A stretch of DNA of 35,185 nucleotides, from positions 1 through 35,185 of the forward strand of contig CAKOPZ010000016.1 of the NCBI GenBank assembly GCA_934101145.1, given 5' to 3'. Source of the stretch: an uncultured Clostridia bacterium (GTDB lineage Bacteria; Bacillota; Clostridia; TANB77; CAG-508). Shown in pieces: positions 16,074 through 25,022 of this stretch. The notes under the pieces were generated by a model. It did no database searches and was not told where the DNA came from. It was given only the letters and a program-made list of their open reading frames with translations. Within the stretch, counting starts at the first letter, position 1; the number at the start of each line of letters is the position of its first letter. Position numbers and translations under genes: made by a program.

Positions 16074-17276
16074 TTACTTTCTTAGTTGCTGAATCATTAT
16101 ATCCGCAAAAACTCCATATCCAGCCGTAGGATCATTTACAAGCACATGTGTAACTGCTCCTACAAATTTATCATTTTGTATTATTGGAGCCCCACTCATT
16201 CCTTGTATTATTCCCCCAGTTTTTTCTAAAAGTCTGTTATCTGTTATCTTTATAAACATACTTTTATTATTCTCATTATTATTATAAAATACCTTTTGTA
16301 TCTCAATATCATATTTTTCTGTTTTTCCATTTTCAAGCTCACACATAATTTGTGCTTTGCTTGCTTTTATTTCATTTCTTAATGCTACCTGCATTTGTTT
16401 TGAACTAGAAACATTCAAACTAGATAATTTACTAATATCTCCATAAATTCCAAACCTTGTATTTTTTGATATAGTGCCTATTGTATCACCTTTATCTATT
16501 GATCCTCGTATTTCACCAGGATTTCCTTTTTCACCTTTGACAATTGACATTATATTTGTTGTAACAAGCTGTCCACTTGCAATTGTTATAATGTCTGATG
16601 TATCTATATCAGTAATTCCATGTCCCAATGCTGCAAACATTTTTGAGCTCGGTTCATAAAACGTCATTGTTCCAACTCCTGCTGCACTATCTCTTATCCA
16701 CAATCCTATTTTATAGCTGTTATCATCTACCTTAACAGGACTAATACTTGTTGTTATTGTTTTATCATCTCTTTTGTATGTTACCTCTAATTTTTTTCCA
16801 CCACTTTTATTAACAGTTTCTATTAACTCATCAGAATCATTTATTTTTTTATTATTAATTTTTATGATTCTATCCCCTTCTTGTATTCCTGTATTTTCAT
16901 ATGGCTTTTTTCCATTTATTTCAGACATACCAACTACCAAAACGCCATCTGTATACAGTTTCATTCCTATAGCTTTTCCCATAGGAATAACAGCTGTTCT
17001 TTCAACAACATTTACTTTAGTTTCTTTTAGTGGTATCTTTCCAAATAAGTTTAAACTTACATCTATTGTTCCACTATCACTAATCTTCTTTTTATTTATA
17101 TTGCTAGCTGTTTGCATAGAAGAATCATCACAAAGAGTTAGTCCAAAAGCTGTTTTTAAATTAAGCTCTTCTCCTTGCATTAATATAACACTATTCGGAA
17201 AAAGAGTTACATTACAGATGTATATTTGTAATATTATCAAAAAAAATAAAATAATTGTTCTTTTTATAAATTTCAT
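16074..17276 (-). CDS. spoIVB: SpoIVB-type serine peptidase
   Basis: 400 residues from the ATG at 17276; the open frame to 17318 runs through a hairpin and is rejected. Order: N-terminal membrane segment (about 6-24), a PDZ domain around residues 85-190 (T-G-I-Q-E-G-D-R-I-I-K-I-N), then the S55 peptidase domain with His in A-L-G-H-G-I-T-D and Ser in I-Q-G-M-S-G-A-P-I. In Bacillus this mother-cell/forespore signalling protease cleaves SpoIVFA to release pro-sigma-K processing. Its presence argues strongly that the organism sporulates. The ribosome-binding AGGGG lies 5 bases upstream, within a strong stem-loop. Confidence 0.93.
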   Translation of the reverse strand: MKFIKRTIILFFLIILQIYICNVTLFPNSVILMQGEELNLKTAFGLTLCDDSSMQTASNINKKKISDSGTIDVSLNLFGKIPLKETKVNVVERTAVIPMGKAIGMKLYTDGVLVVGMSEINGKKPYENTGIQEGDRIIKINNKKINDSDELIETVNKSGGKKLEVTYKRDDKTITTSISPVKVDDNSYKIGLWIRDSAAGVGTMTFYEPSSKMFAALGHGITDIDTSDIITIASGQLVTTNIMSIVKGEKGNPGEIRGSIDKGDTIGTISKNTRFGIYGDISKLSSLNVSSSKQMQVALRNEIKASKAQIMCELENGKTEKYDIEIQKVFYNNNENNKSMFIKITDNRLLEKTGGIIQGMSGAPIIQNDKFVGAVTHVLVNDPTAGYGVFADIMIQQLRK

Positions 17277-17316
17277 GGTTACCCCTAATATTAAAATTCT
17301 TAATATTAGAGTAACC
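17277..17316 (-). promoter_or_regulatory. Stem-loop covering the spoIVB ribosome-binding site
   Basis: GGTTAC pairs with GTAACC (17277-17282 / 17311-17316) and CTAATATTAA with TTAATATTAG (17285-17294 / 17300-17309), with a 5-base loop and a small internal loop. The AGGGG before the ATG is on one arm. There is no T-tract, so it looks more like a translational or processing element than a terminator. Confidence 0.6.
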
Positions 17317-17338
17317 ATATTTTATTTTTTTAAACAAA

Positions 17339-19216
17339 TTATTCAAAATTGCTCTTGTATAAATCTCTTCTTTCTCTTGCAAGACCTGTTAAAAAGGCCC
17401 TTCTTACTGCAGTTAAATCAGAACTATTATATACAACTTTTCCAGATGAAAAATCAGTTATCTGTCCTGAAATAATACTATCTATATCGTAATCTCCTGA
17501 AGCATTTACAATACAATTATAACATCCTGTTGTCAATTTATTTGTTCTTTGTTGAGGATAAAAGTATCGTGTTTGAACTTCATTAATTTTAACAGTCTGC
17601 CTCATAAAACTTAATGCTGTATATGCTGTTATTGATAAATTCGGATTAGATTTTTGCATATCTATAAGTTCTTTGCAACCTGGTTGATGATACTCATAAT
17701 TTCCATCACTATTTTGTACAACTAAATAAATAGATTGATCATTAATTACTTCTTCATTTTTTGTATTTGTAATAACAGAATAATTATTAAACATTTTGTG
17801 TCCAATTGGAATTCCTTGCATAAATGAAACAAGTGACACATTATTTGCTATCTTGTACCAATTTTCTTCATCTATCACTGGCATTACAAACTCATATCCA
17901 GCTAATCCACTTTGTTTATTATAATTTGCTATTGCAGTGTTCAAATTTGTTTCTATTGATTTTCTTATAACCGCAACTCTGTGTGAATTAAATGTAGAAC
18001 TTGATAAAAGCGGATCATTTCCAGTCTTAGTTGAATTAAAAATACTTGAATTATTTGTATTTACTGATAAATATAATTGTCCATCAGATGTAGTTGCACC
18101 TACTGTGCCATCATTTTGTACAATATGTTCTTGTGTTACAGATGCAAGACCACTTTTATCTACAATCCATTTGCTAAATTCATATGCTCCTGTATAATAT
18201 TCATATGCACTAATACTTTTATATCCAATATTATTTACAAGCCTGTTACTTCCATTTATATAAAGCAAATTATTATCAGTTAAATATTTTATAAAGCCTA
18301 CCATGTCTCCTTGTAAATATGTTTTTTTATAGTTTTCATACCAGAAAAATTTTGGCGAAGAAATTGTTCTATATCTTATATTACCATAACCATCATATGT
18401 AGGATTACCATTAGAGTCATATATAGGAATATTTACATTATCATATATAGCATTTCCACTTCTATCAACATCCATATATACTTTTTTATTATTGTATACT
18501 ATATATGGATAATCTCCTCGTACTGGCTCATCATTTTCATTTACAATAATACTTAAATGTTCCATCAAACTCTCTGGTCTTATCTCTACACCATCATAGT
18601 TTAATGTTTTTCTGCTACTGTTTATATTTGTAACATTCTTATAATTTATCAAATAACCTGACTTTGTCTCATATCCATTTCCAAAGTCCCCATATACAGT
18701 AATAGCATTATCCAATGTAAAATTCACAATTACATTTTTACCATTAGATAATCTATATTGACAAGAATAATATATATATGGTCTTAAACCTTTTTGATAT
18801 TTATGATTGTCTTCTATCAGCACACTATTAGACTCACTATCAGATGCATAAACATTGTCATATGAACTATTAATATAGTATCCATCATATAGTGTAAATA
18901 ACATTGCAGGAACATATGTAGATAAATCTTCTTTTGAAGTAACATACTCATTCATCGATGTTCCAAGTGAATTGTAAAATGTATTTACCGCAGCCTCAAT
19001 ATCCCTTATTTTTGAATCACTAAGGCTTGAATATTTATTATTTATAGAGTTAATCTGAAATGCTTTTAAAGCATCAGATGTAGCTGTATTAAGACTTGTT
19101 GTATATTCAGTTTGTAGTTTAATCGTACTAATTTGAGTATTTACATATTCTGAAAGAACCATCGAAATAGGTATAATAATTAGTACAAATATAACGGCTA
19201 AATGTTGTAATTTCAT
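17339..19216 (-). CDS. Large single-pass extracytoplasmic protein of the Tad-like locus
   Basis: 625 residues, not recognised. A membrane segment at about 5-24 begins almost at the first residue, as in the smaller pseudopilin-like neighbours, followed by a Ser/Thr/Asn/Tyr-rich region with many short D-S-N-G-N-P-T-Y-type turns. It is last in the run of co-oriented genes starting with cpaB, so it may be a large minor pilin or tip protein (a TadG-like role), which is inference from position and topology. AAAGG precedes the ATG. Confidence 0.7.
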   Translation of the reverse strand: MKLQHLAVIFVLIIIPISMVLSEYVNTQISTIKLQTEYTTSLNTATSDALKAFQINSINNKYSSLSDSKIRDIEAAVNTFYNSLGTSMNEYVTSKEDLSTYVPAMLFTLYDGYYINSSYDNVYASDSESNSVLIEDNHKYQKGLRPYIYYSCQYRLSNGKNVIVNFTLDNAITVYGDFGNGYETKSGYLINYKNVTNINSSRKTLNYDGVEIRPESLMEHLSIIVNENDEPVRGDYPYIVYNNKKVYMDVDRSGNAIYDNVNIPIYDSNGNPTYDGYGNIRYRTISSPKFFWYENYKKTYLQGDMVGFIKYLTDNNLLYINGSNRLVNNIGYKSISAYEYYTGAYEFSKWIVDKSGLASVTQEHIVQNDGTVGATTSDGQLYLSVNTNNSSIFNSTKTGNDPLLSSSTFNSHRVAVIRKSIETNLNTAIANYNKQSGLAGYEFVMPVIDEENWYKIANNVSLVSFMQGIPIGHKMFNNYSVITNTKNEEVINDQSIYLVVQNSDGNYEYHQPGCKELIDMQKSNPNLSITAYTALSFMRQTVKINEVQTRYFYPQQRTNKLTTGCYNCIVNASGDYDIDSIISGQITDFSSGKVVYNSSDLTAVRRAFLTGLARERRDLYKSNFE

Positions 19217-19254
19217 AATATTTTACCTTTCTTTTGTTGCACTTAAAAGAATAA

Positions 19255-19283
19255 GAGGGAAGAAATGATTTCTAGCCCCCTTT
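19255..19283 (-). terminator. Weak hairpin after the 19297-19830 gene
   Basis: On the minus strand AGGG and AGAAAT pair with ATTTCT and CCCT around a one-base loop with an internal mismatch, followed by a loosely T-rich stretch. It could reduce read-through into the 625-residue protein gene. Confidence 0.35.
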
Positions 19284-19296
19284 TATACCATGTGTA

Positions 19297-19830
19297 TTAT
19301 TTACTATTTGTGCTACCATTTACAGTAACAACACCAGAATGTTGTGCTTCAATTTGGTAAGTATCGTTTCCTGAAACCATATAGAAAAAGTTTCTTAATA
19401 ATTGTGCAATAGTTTGATTTGTATTTTTTACTGTAACAGATACAATATCTCCCTCTTTTAAAGTAATTCTTCCTTTTGAATTTAATTTTTCTTCAACTTG
19501 TGATGTATATAAATTATAATATACATTTTCTCCTATTTTTGTTGTTTCAGCTTGAGTTGTTTTTACTCCAGGGTTCTCATCAAGTTGTTGGATTAAAATA
19601 TCTGTTTCAAATGAATTACCTGTTGCAACAATTGTATCAATGTATTTTTGATAATCATCCAAAGTTAACTTTCCTGTTGTCTTTATTTTATCAACAAATT
19701 CTGTAGTTGCTGTTTGTACAGCAAGTTGTGAAATGTCATCTGTTCTTTCAGATAATGACATTAGCGGAAAAACAAACATTAAAACTGCTGCTAAAAAAAT
19801 TGCTACTATTGTAATTAAACTATCTCCCAT
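19297..19830 (-). CDS. Pseudopilin-like secreted protein of the Tad-like locus
   Basis: 177 residues. The membrane segment starts at residue 5 (L-I-T-I-V-A-I-F-L-A-A-V-L-M-F-V-F-P) without a leader peptide, followed by an L-S-E-R-T-D-D-I-S helix and a C-terminal beta-rich domain. No known family is recognised. An AGGAGG sequence precedes the ATG. It lies between the M-E-N-A-x-x-A-L proteins and the 625-residue protein and shares their layout (membrane helix at the extreme N-terminus, extracytoplasmic rest). Confidence 0.7.
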   Translation of the reverse strand: MGDSLITIVAIFLAAVLMFVFPLMSLSERTDDISQLAVQTATTEFVDKIKTTGKLTLDDYQKYIDTIVATGNSFETDILIQQLDENPGVKTTQAETTKIGENVYYNLYTSQVEEKLNSKGRITLKEGDIVSVTVKNTNQTIAQLLRNFFYMVSGNDTYQIEAQHSGVVTVNGSTNSK

Positions 19831-19845
19831 TTTTATCCTCCTATT

Positions 19846-20508
19846 TTAATTCTGCAAAGTATATATAATAACTCTTTTCTTTTTATTTTTTATTAATCCA
19901 GAATTATAATCTGTATCAGAAGCTTCATTATTATTTGCATTGAATTCATATTCTCCAAGGCTTTCTATAAATTTTTTGTTTCTGTATTTACTTAAACCGT
20001 TTCCAAAATTTATCGTCTGTTCACCTCTGCTATCTGTATAAGTATAAGTTCCACCTTGAATAAATATATCTAACATTCTTTTGTTTTCCTTTTCATTTCC
20101 TGTCCATGGTTCATGTCTTCTTGTTTCCTCATTAACATCAAAAGAACATACTCTTGTATCTGTTTTATTACTATAATATTTATTCGTATATCCTGTACTC
20201 CATAATTCAGTATTTGTTTTTGTTTTATATAGTTCTAGATATCCCCCTGAAGCATCTCTAAATATTACTGTATAATTTTCTTTATAATACTTGTATAATG
20301 TAGGAATAATAGTTTCTAATCCCACAATTCTATTTTCTGAGCCTTCTTGTGGTTCTATATATTCCATATATGCTGTTAAATCTGAGCTATGTAAAACAAT
20401 ATCCGCAGATTCTCTAGCATTTGTAAACATAAACATTGTAAGGGATAATGCCATAACAAAAACTAAAACAGCAAACCCTATCTTTAATGCGTCAACTGCA
20501 TTTTCCAT
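19846..20508 (-). CDS. Pseudopilin-like protein, M-E-N-A paralogue 4
   Basis: 220 residues starting M-E-N-A-V-D-A-L-K-I-G, then a hydrophobic helix to about residue 27. The extracytoplasmic part has F-R-D-A-S-G-G-Y-L-E-L-Y-K and a Tyr/Thr-rich region with T-Y-T-Y-T-D-S-R-G. It is the most diverged of the four M-E-N-A N-termini here (Val-Asp instead of Ser-Lys). Probably a minor pilin-like subunit; no named family. Confidence 0.7.
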   Translation of the reverse strand: MENAVDALKIGFAVLVFVMALSLTMFMFTNARESADIVLHSSDLTAYMEYIEPQEGSENRIVGLETIIPTLYKYYKENYTVIFRDASGGYLELYKTKTNTELWSTGYTNKYYSNKTDTRVCSFDVNEETRRHEPWTGNEKENKRMLDIFIQGGTYTYTDSRGEQTINFGNGLSKYRNKKFIESLGEYEFNANNNEASDTDYNSGLIKNKKKRVIIYTLQN

Positions 20509-20534
20509 ATATCATCATCCCTACCTATTAAAAT

Positions 20535-20936
20535 TTATTTTATTGTTATAGCTTTTATATAACCTGTTCCTGTATCATATCCATCATCTTCAACTGATAC
20601 AGTATATGTTTTTCCTTGTAAAATTTTTGCCTTTGCAGCATTTAATTTACTTGAATCAGTTTCACCATTAATAGAAACAAGTAAGCTTTCATCAGATTGG
20701 TTTGTAACGTTATGGTTTCTTACAACATCATATAAAGCTCTAACTTGAGTTCCTTTTATATTTGTTCCAATATAAGAATCAAATTTTTGGTTATAAGCTG
20801 CTGCCTTTTCTGAATCCATTCCTATTCCAGACATAGCTCCTTGTGCTTGTTGAAATACATACATTCCTATTCCTATAATTGAAATTGCAAGTAAAATTGC
20901 TCCTGCGATAATTAATGCTTTTGATGCATTCTCCAT
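20535..20936 (-). CDS. Pseudopilin-like protein, M-E-N-A-S-K-A-L paralogue 3
   Basis: 133 residues, the smallest of the set and the best candidate for a major subunit. M-E-N-A-S-K-A-L-I-I-A-G leads into a hydrophobic helix (about 8-28), followed by an A-A-A-Y-N-Q-K-F-D-S-Y-I-G segment and a short beta domain. A strong AAGGAGG is set about 10 bases before the ATG, stronger than those of its relatives. The N-terminal block is shared with three neighbours. Confidence 0.75.
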   Translation of the reverse strand: MENASKALIIAGAILLAISIIGIGMYVFQQAQGAMSGIGMDSEKAAAYNQKFDSYIGTNIKGTQVRALYDVVRNHNVTNQSDESLLVSINGETDSSKLNAAKAKILQGKTYTVSVEDDGYDTGTGYIKAITIK

Positions 20937-21020
20937 AATAAATTTCCTCCTTCTTTTACCTTTAGTTTATATTTTTATCTGGACTTAATGTTTTCTCCAG
21001 CATAAAATCAAAATTAATAA

Positions 21021-21461
21021 TTATGTATCAGAAACTTCCTCAAAAGTTAAACTTTTAACATTATGACTTTTTTCATGATACTCTATATTTGTACACTTAA
21101 AATTAGCTGTACTATATACTTTTACAAATGCCTCAGAACCTGTACTTGATATATCTTCCATTCTAATTATTTTAGTGTCTTTTTTGTAATTAAATTGAAT
21201 ATATACTATTATTGAATTATCATTGTTGTCTATAAAGTAACCATTGCTATCTTTTGAAACATTATTTTTTACATTTATATCACAAGTTCTATTAATAATA
21301 CTTATTAGCTCTGTTCCTAAAATGTCTATATTATAATAATTTTCATATTCTTTATTTATTTTTTGTATTTGATATACGCTTGTCCTATATCTATATACAG
21401 AATAAATTCCACCTGCTAATATAATTAGTAATATTAATACAATTATCAAAATTTTTTTCAT
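21021..21461 (-). CDS. Small single-pass protein in the pilin cluster
   Basis: 146 residues from the ATG at 21461 (an ATG at 21476 in frame is possible, but neither has a strong ribosome-binding sequence). M-K-K-I-L-I-I-V leads into a membrane segment (about 4-20). The body has I-L-G-T-E-L-I-S-I-I-N, which resembles the G-S-E-L-L-S-L of the paralogue at 22116. It ends in a domain with C-T-N-I-E-Y-H-E. The N-terminus differs from the M-E-N-A-S-K set. Function unknown; probably another minor subunit. Confidence 0.65.
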   Translation of the reverse strand: MKKILIIVLILLIILAGGIYSVYRYRTSVYQIQKINKEYENYYNIDILGTELISIINRTCDINVKNNVSKDSNGYFIDNNDNSIIVYIQFNYKKDTKIIRMEDISSTGSEAFVKVYSTANFKCTNIEYHEKSHNVKSLTFEEVSDT

Positions 21462-21542
21462 GTACATCACTTTCATTATAATATTTTATTAAATGTTATG
21501 CAAGTATTTTAATCATTTTTTTGCAAAATTCCATTAATTTAC

Positions 21543-22091
21543 TTACATTTCCTCAAATTTTACGTAATTTATTCTTTTGTTTCCACTATAAGATTCACAC
21601 TTTGTGCACTTATAATATTTTACTTTCGATATCTTGCCATCCAAATCGTCATCAGCCTCTAAGTCATTTTTTTTGATTAAATCAACTATATATTTTTCCG
21701 ATTTTAATTCAAGATTTTTAGTACTGCCCAAATCTATTTGAATATAAAGAGAATTTTTAGTATTTATTCCAGATTTTATTTGATATGTGTTATTGCCATT
21801 TGTACCTTCTGTTTTTTCTATTAATTCATTTTCAAGGTTATACTTTTGTGCCAAATTGGCAAGTCCAGCGATATCATGTATTGTACATTCAATAGGAGTT
21901 CCATCTTTATTATTTCCATGATAAATCAAAAATTTTGCATTAAATTCTGCAATTTGTGCAGATGAAATCTCATCATAATTATCACTACTATAATCTGCAA
22001 ACATATTAAATATGTAAACACCAACAGAAATTATCATTACACCAAGTAAAATTTCACCTGCCATTATTAAAGCTTTTGATGCATTTTCCAT
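21543..22091 (-). CDS. Pseudopilin-like protein, M-E-N-A-S-K-A-L paralogue 2
   Basis: 182 residues: M-E-N-A-S-K-A-L-I-M-A-G, hydrophobic helix to about 30, then a D-E-I-S-S-A-Q-I-A-E-F-N-A-K-F helix resembling the neighbours, and a C-terminal part with a Y-Y-K-C-T-K-C-E-S pair of cysteines. It ends I-N-Y-V-K-F, like the I-N-F-M-N-F end of the next paralogue, so the similarity extends beyond the N-terminal helix. Confidence 0.72.
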   Translation of the reverse strand: MENASKALIMAGEILLGVMIISVGVYIFNMFADYSSDNYDEISSAQIAEFNAKFLIYHGNNKDGTPIECTIHDIAGLANLAQKYNLENELIEKTEGTNGNNTYQIKSGINTKNSLYIQIDLGSTKNLELKSEKYIVDLIKKNDLEADDDLDGKISKVKYYKCTKCESYSGNKRINYVKFEEM

Positions 22092-22115
22092 AGTTTCTTC
22101 CTTTCTTGAAGCAAT

Positions 22116-22841
22116 TTAGTTTTCTGTAAAATTCATAAAATTTATTCTTCCATTATATTCGTTATATGTAGTATTTTCACACATAAATACTTTATTTTTA
22201 AATCCTGTATATGATGTTTTTAAATTCTTATATATCTCTATATCTTTCAAAAGTTTTACTGTATCTGGATTTGTTGTTTTATCTTTATCTGCTAGTTTTT
22301 CTCCTATATCATAGTCTAGTTCATCGCTTGTAAATGGTACTCCAAAAAGTATTGCAATTTGTCTATTACTTAACTGAGCATAATACTTTACACTTTTTTT
22401 TATTGTTTTTCCATTTTTTCTGTATTCATAGCCATTACGATCATCTTCATATTCGCCAATTTTTGCATTCAAACTATCAAGACCATCTTTCACTTCTTCA
22501 AGCGAATGTTGTCCTTGTGAAAGATATGTTTTTCCATTTTCTTTAATTGTATTTTTTATTTTAACATTAATCTTTATTTCGTCATATCCTTGTACATCTT
22601 TTTGGCTGTTATTATAATATTCTTGCAAATTTCCTAAAGATAAAAGCTCACTACCATAAATAGATGTATTATATTGTTCAAACATTTTTGCATATTCTGT
22701 CATTTTGGATGTTATATCAGCATTATTCTTTGTTTGTTGAACACTAACAATTTGATTATATGAAACAACCACAAGGCCAATAACAATTATAGAAATTAGT
22801 ATGGAGCCTGCCATAATTAAGGCTTTTGATGCATTTTCCAT
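22116..22841 (-). CDS. Pseudopilin-like protein, M-E-N-A-S-K-A-L paralogue 1
   Basis: 241 residues: M-E-N-A-S-K-A-L-I-M-A-G-S-I-L, hydrophobic helix to about 30, then T-S-K-M-T-E-Y-A-K-M-F-E-Q-Y-N and G-S-E-L-L-S-L-G-N-L, and a longer Lys/Asp-rich extracytoplasmic domain. First of the pilin-like genes after the tadBC-like gene. The nearest ribosome-binding sequence, AAAGGA, is about 16 bases from the ATG, which is long. Confidence 0.7.
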   Translation of the reverse strand: MENASKALIMAGSILISIIVIGLVVVSYNQIVSVQQTKNNADITSKMTEYAKMFEQYNTSIYGSELLSLGNLQEYYNNSQKDVQGYDEIKINVKIKNTIKENGKTYLSQGQHSLEEVKDGLDSLNAKIGEYEDDRNGYEYRKNGKTIKKSVKYYAQLSNRQIAILFGVPFTSDELDYDIGEKLADKDKTTNPDTVKLLKDIEIYKNLKTSYTGFKNKVFMCENTTYNEYNGRINFMNFTEN

Positions 22842-22871
22842 AAAATCATTTACATCCTTTCATATGATATT

Positions 22872-24956
22872 TTAATATTTAGTCTTCATAGAAGATAATG
22901 ATGAAGACATACTTGTCATACCGATAAATACAAGAGGTACAATTAGGTAAACAACAAAAAGTACTATCATAGGAGCAAAACCTATACCTTTACCTATCAT
23001 TCCTTTTTTAGAAATTAATCTTTCATTTGATTCTTTTCTTCTTGCTTGGTAATATTCTCTTTCTGTATCAAGTTCATCAAAAGCATCTGCAATAGGTATC
23101 TTCTCTACTGCTGCTTGCAAACTTTCTATAATTCTAATAAAATCTTGATAAGCTACATCTTCCTTAAGTTGCTCTAGTGCTTCCCAAGGACCACTTTCGT
23201 AGTTATTTACACATTTACTAATTGGCTCTTTAAAAATATTTGCATATCTTTCAAGCCATTCTAGGATAATTTCAACATTAACCCTTTCAATTTTCATAAG
23301 CATTAAGATAATTGTTTGGAACTGCATTACCTCATCTTCCATCTCCAATTGTCTCATTTTTGCTTGGAATGTAAGCATCCATATTGGTGCATTGTATGCA
23401 ACAACTCCAAATACCATTGCAAGTAATAATTCAAACCATTGCATATTTTCACTATTAACAGTTTTAATTTTACCTAAAACTCTTTTTGCAGCAGTTTCTA
23501 TTTCCTCATCACTGCTTTCGATATAGTCCTTGTTAATACTTCCTTTTCGCATTATTTTTTCTATATCACTTTGAATTACTTGAGTATTTCCTTTAAAATG
23601 TTTTATATATTGATTATCAGATTCTGTAAGTTCCATTGCATTTTTCTTATCTTTATCTGACATAGAACCTACAATATCATATGTTGTTGTTGGATCTGTA
23701 TAAACATTTTGAATAGTAATTCTATGCAGTTGCGCTATAACTAATATAGATACCGCAAACACAGCAATACCAAGTGTTATTCTGTTTATGTATAGCCACT
23801 CCATCTTATCCTTAGATGCAGCTTTTTTCATATTATCTTTTAATTTTCTATACTCTTTTGTTCCCTCTTTAGGAATGAATAAATCAATAATTTTTTTTAT
23901 AGGTTTTCTTTTATATAATTTAGCTTGCCATGGATTTTCAGACTTTGTATTCATTTTAGTTGAACCATTATCTTTAAGTTTACGAATTAAGATATAACAT
24001 ACAAATGTTAATAATAAAATTATAATTTGTACAATCATACCTAATCTACCATTATAAAAAGATGATGTAAAACTAAATTGTGACACAGCCCAATTTTTAA
24101 TTGGCTCTATTGCAAGTATTGGTACAATTGAAATAATAGATAAACTTTGAAAAACGTAATCTAATTTATCTCTTTTTAAAATTTCCAATTGCATTTCTTG
24201 CGTAATATTATTTAAATTTTTCAAATATAGTGATGAACCATTTACTGTTCTATCACCAAATTCCTTTGTTAAATATGAAACTCCTGCAAACTCTTTTAAG
24301 TAACTGTTTGGAGCAACATCGTAATATTTTTCAAGTTCAGATTCCGGATCATTTGAGATAAGTACATCATATATTTTCTCTGCCTGCCTTGACATTTCTG
24401 GTGCTTCATCATCTTGTGCAACTTGATATATAGCTTCTTCAACCATATTAAATTCATGGTATGCATGTCTTATTTCAGAAAAGAAATTGATTTGTTCCTT
24501 TAAAAGTTTGTTATCAATTTTGTCTACCATTCCATCCATAAATGTATCTACCATAAATACTTCAAATACCAATAAAAATGATAGCACTAAATAGTTGTTT
24601 TTAGTCAACATTATAATAACCAAAGTTACTGGTATCATAATTAATAATGTATTTGTTAATATTTTTGAAGATTGTTTTCTTGTTAAATATTCATCATCAA
24701 TATTTATTATTTCAAGTCTACGTCTTATTTTTAATAAATATTTTTTTAGAAAAGGTATTTTTAAATACTTAACATATAATTTTTGATAAAGGATTTCAGA
24801 AGAAAACTTTTTTTCTTCTGTTCCTTGTCTTAATTGTTGTATTTCTCTTACACCTGAGGAGTTTAATTTTTTTCTTAACATCATATACGCAATGACAATA
24901 ATACCAAATAATACTCCAATACCTATAAGAAAGTACATTAATATATTGCTATTCAT
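22872..24956 (-). CDS. Fused TadB/TadC-like pilus assembly membrane protein
   Basis: 694 residues, about twice the length of a single T2SSF-type protein. The N-terminal half (membrane segments near 5-27, 103-140 and 270-345) and the C-terminal half (segments near 395-415, 515-535 and 660-685) each have the layout of a type II secretion F-domain. In the C-terminal half L-M-L-M-K-I-E-R-V-N-V-E-I-I-L-E-W-L-E and the conserved glycine-rich G-M-I-G-K-G-I-G-F-A-P-M before the last helix resemble TadC. It would form the inner platform on which CpaF acts. It follows cpaF by about 65 bases. Confidence 0.8.
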   Translation of the reverse strand: MNSNILMYFLIGIGVLFGIIVIAYMMLRKKLNSSGVREIQQLRQGTEEKKFSSEILYQKLYVKYLKIPFLKKYLLKIRRRLEIINIDDEYLTRKQSSKILTNTLLIMIPVTLVIIMLTKNNYLVLSFLLVFEVFMVDTFMDGMVDKIDNKLLKEQINFFSEIRHAYHEFNMVEEAIYQVAQDDEAPEMSRQAEKIYDVLISNDPESELEKYYDVAPNSYLKEFAGVSYLTKEFGDRTVNGSSLYLKNLNNITQEMQLEILKRDKLDYVFQSLSIISIVPILAIEPIKNWAVSQFSFTSSFYNGRLGMIVQIIILLLTFVCYILIRKLKDNGSTKMNTKSENPWQAKLYKRKPIKKIIDLFIPKEGTKEYRKLKDNMKKAASKDKMEWLYINRITLGIAVFAVSILVIAQLHRITIQNVYTDPTTTYDIVGSMSDKDKKNAMELTESDNQYIKHFKGNTQVIQSDIEKIMRKGSINKDYIESSDEEIETAAKRVLGKIKTVNSENMQWFELLLAMVFGVVAYNAPIWMLTFQAKMRQLEMEDEVMQFQTIILMLMKIERVNVEIILEWLERYANIFKEPISKCVNNYESGPWEALEQLKEDVAYQDFIRIIESLQAAVEKIPIADAFDELDTEREYYQARRKESNERLISKKGMIGKGIGFAPMIVLFVVYLIVPLVFIGMTSMSSSLSSMKTKY

Positions 24957-25022
24957 ATCTGTTTATTAAACACCTCCTATTTTGTTTATAATTACCATAA
25001 ACCAATCCTCATTTACCATAAT

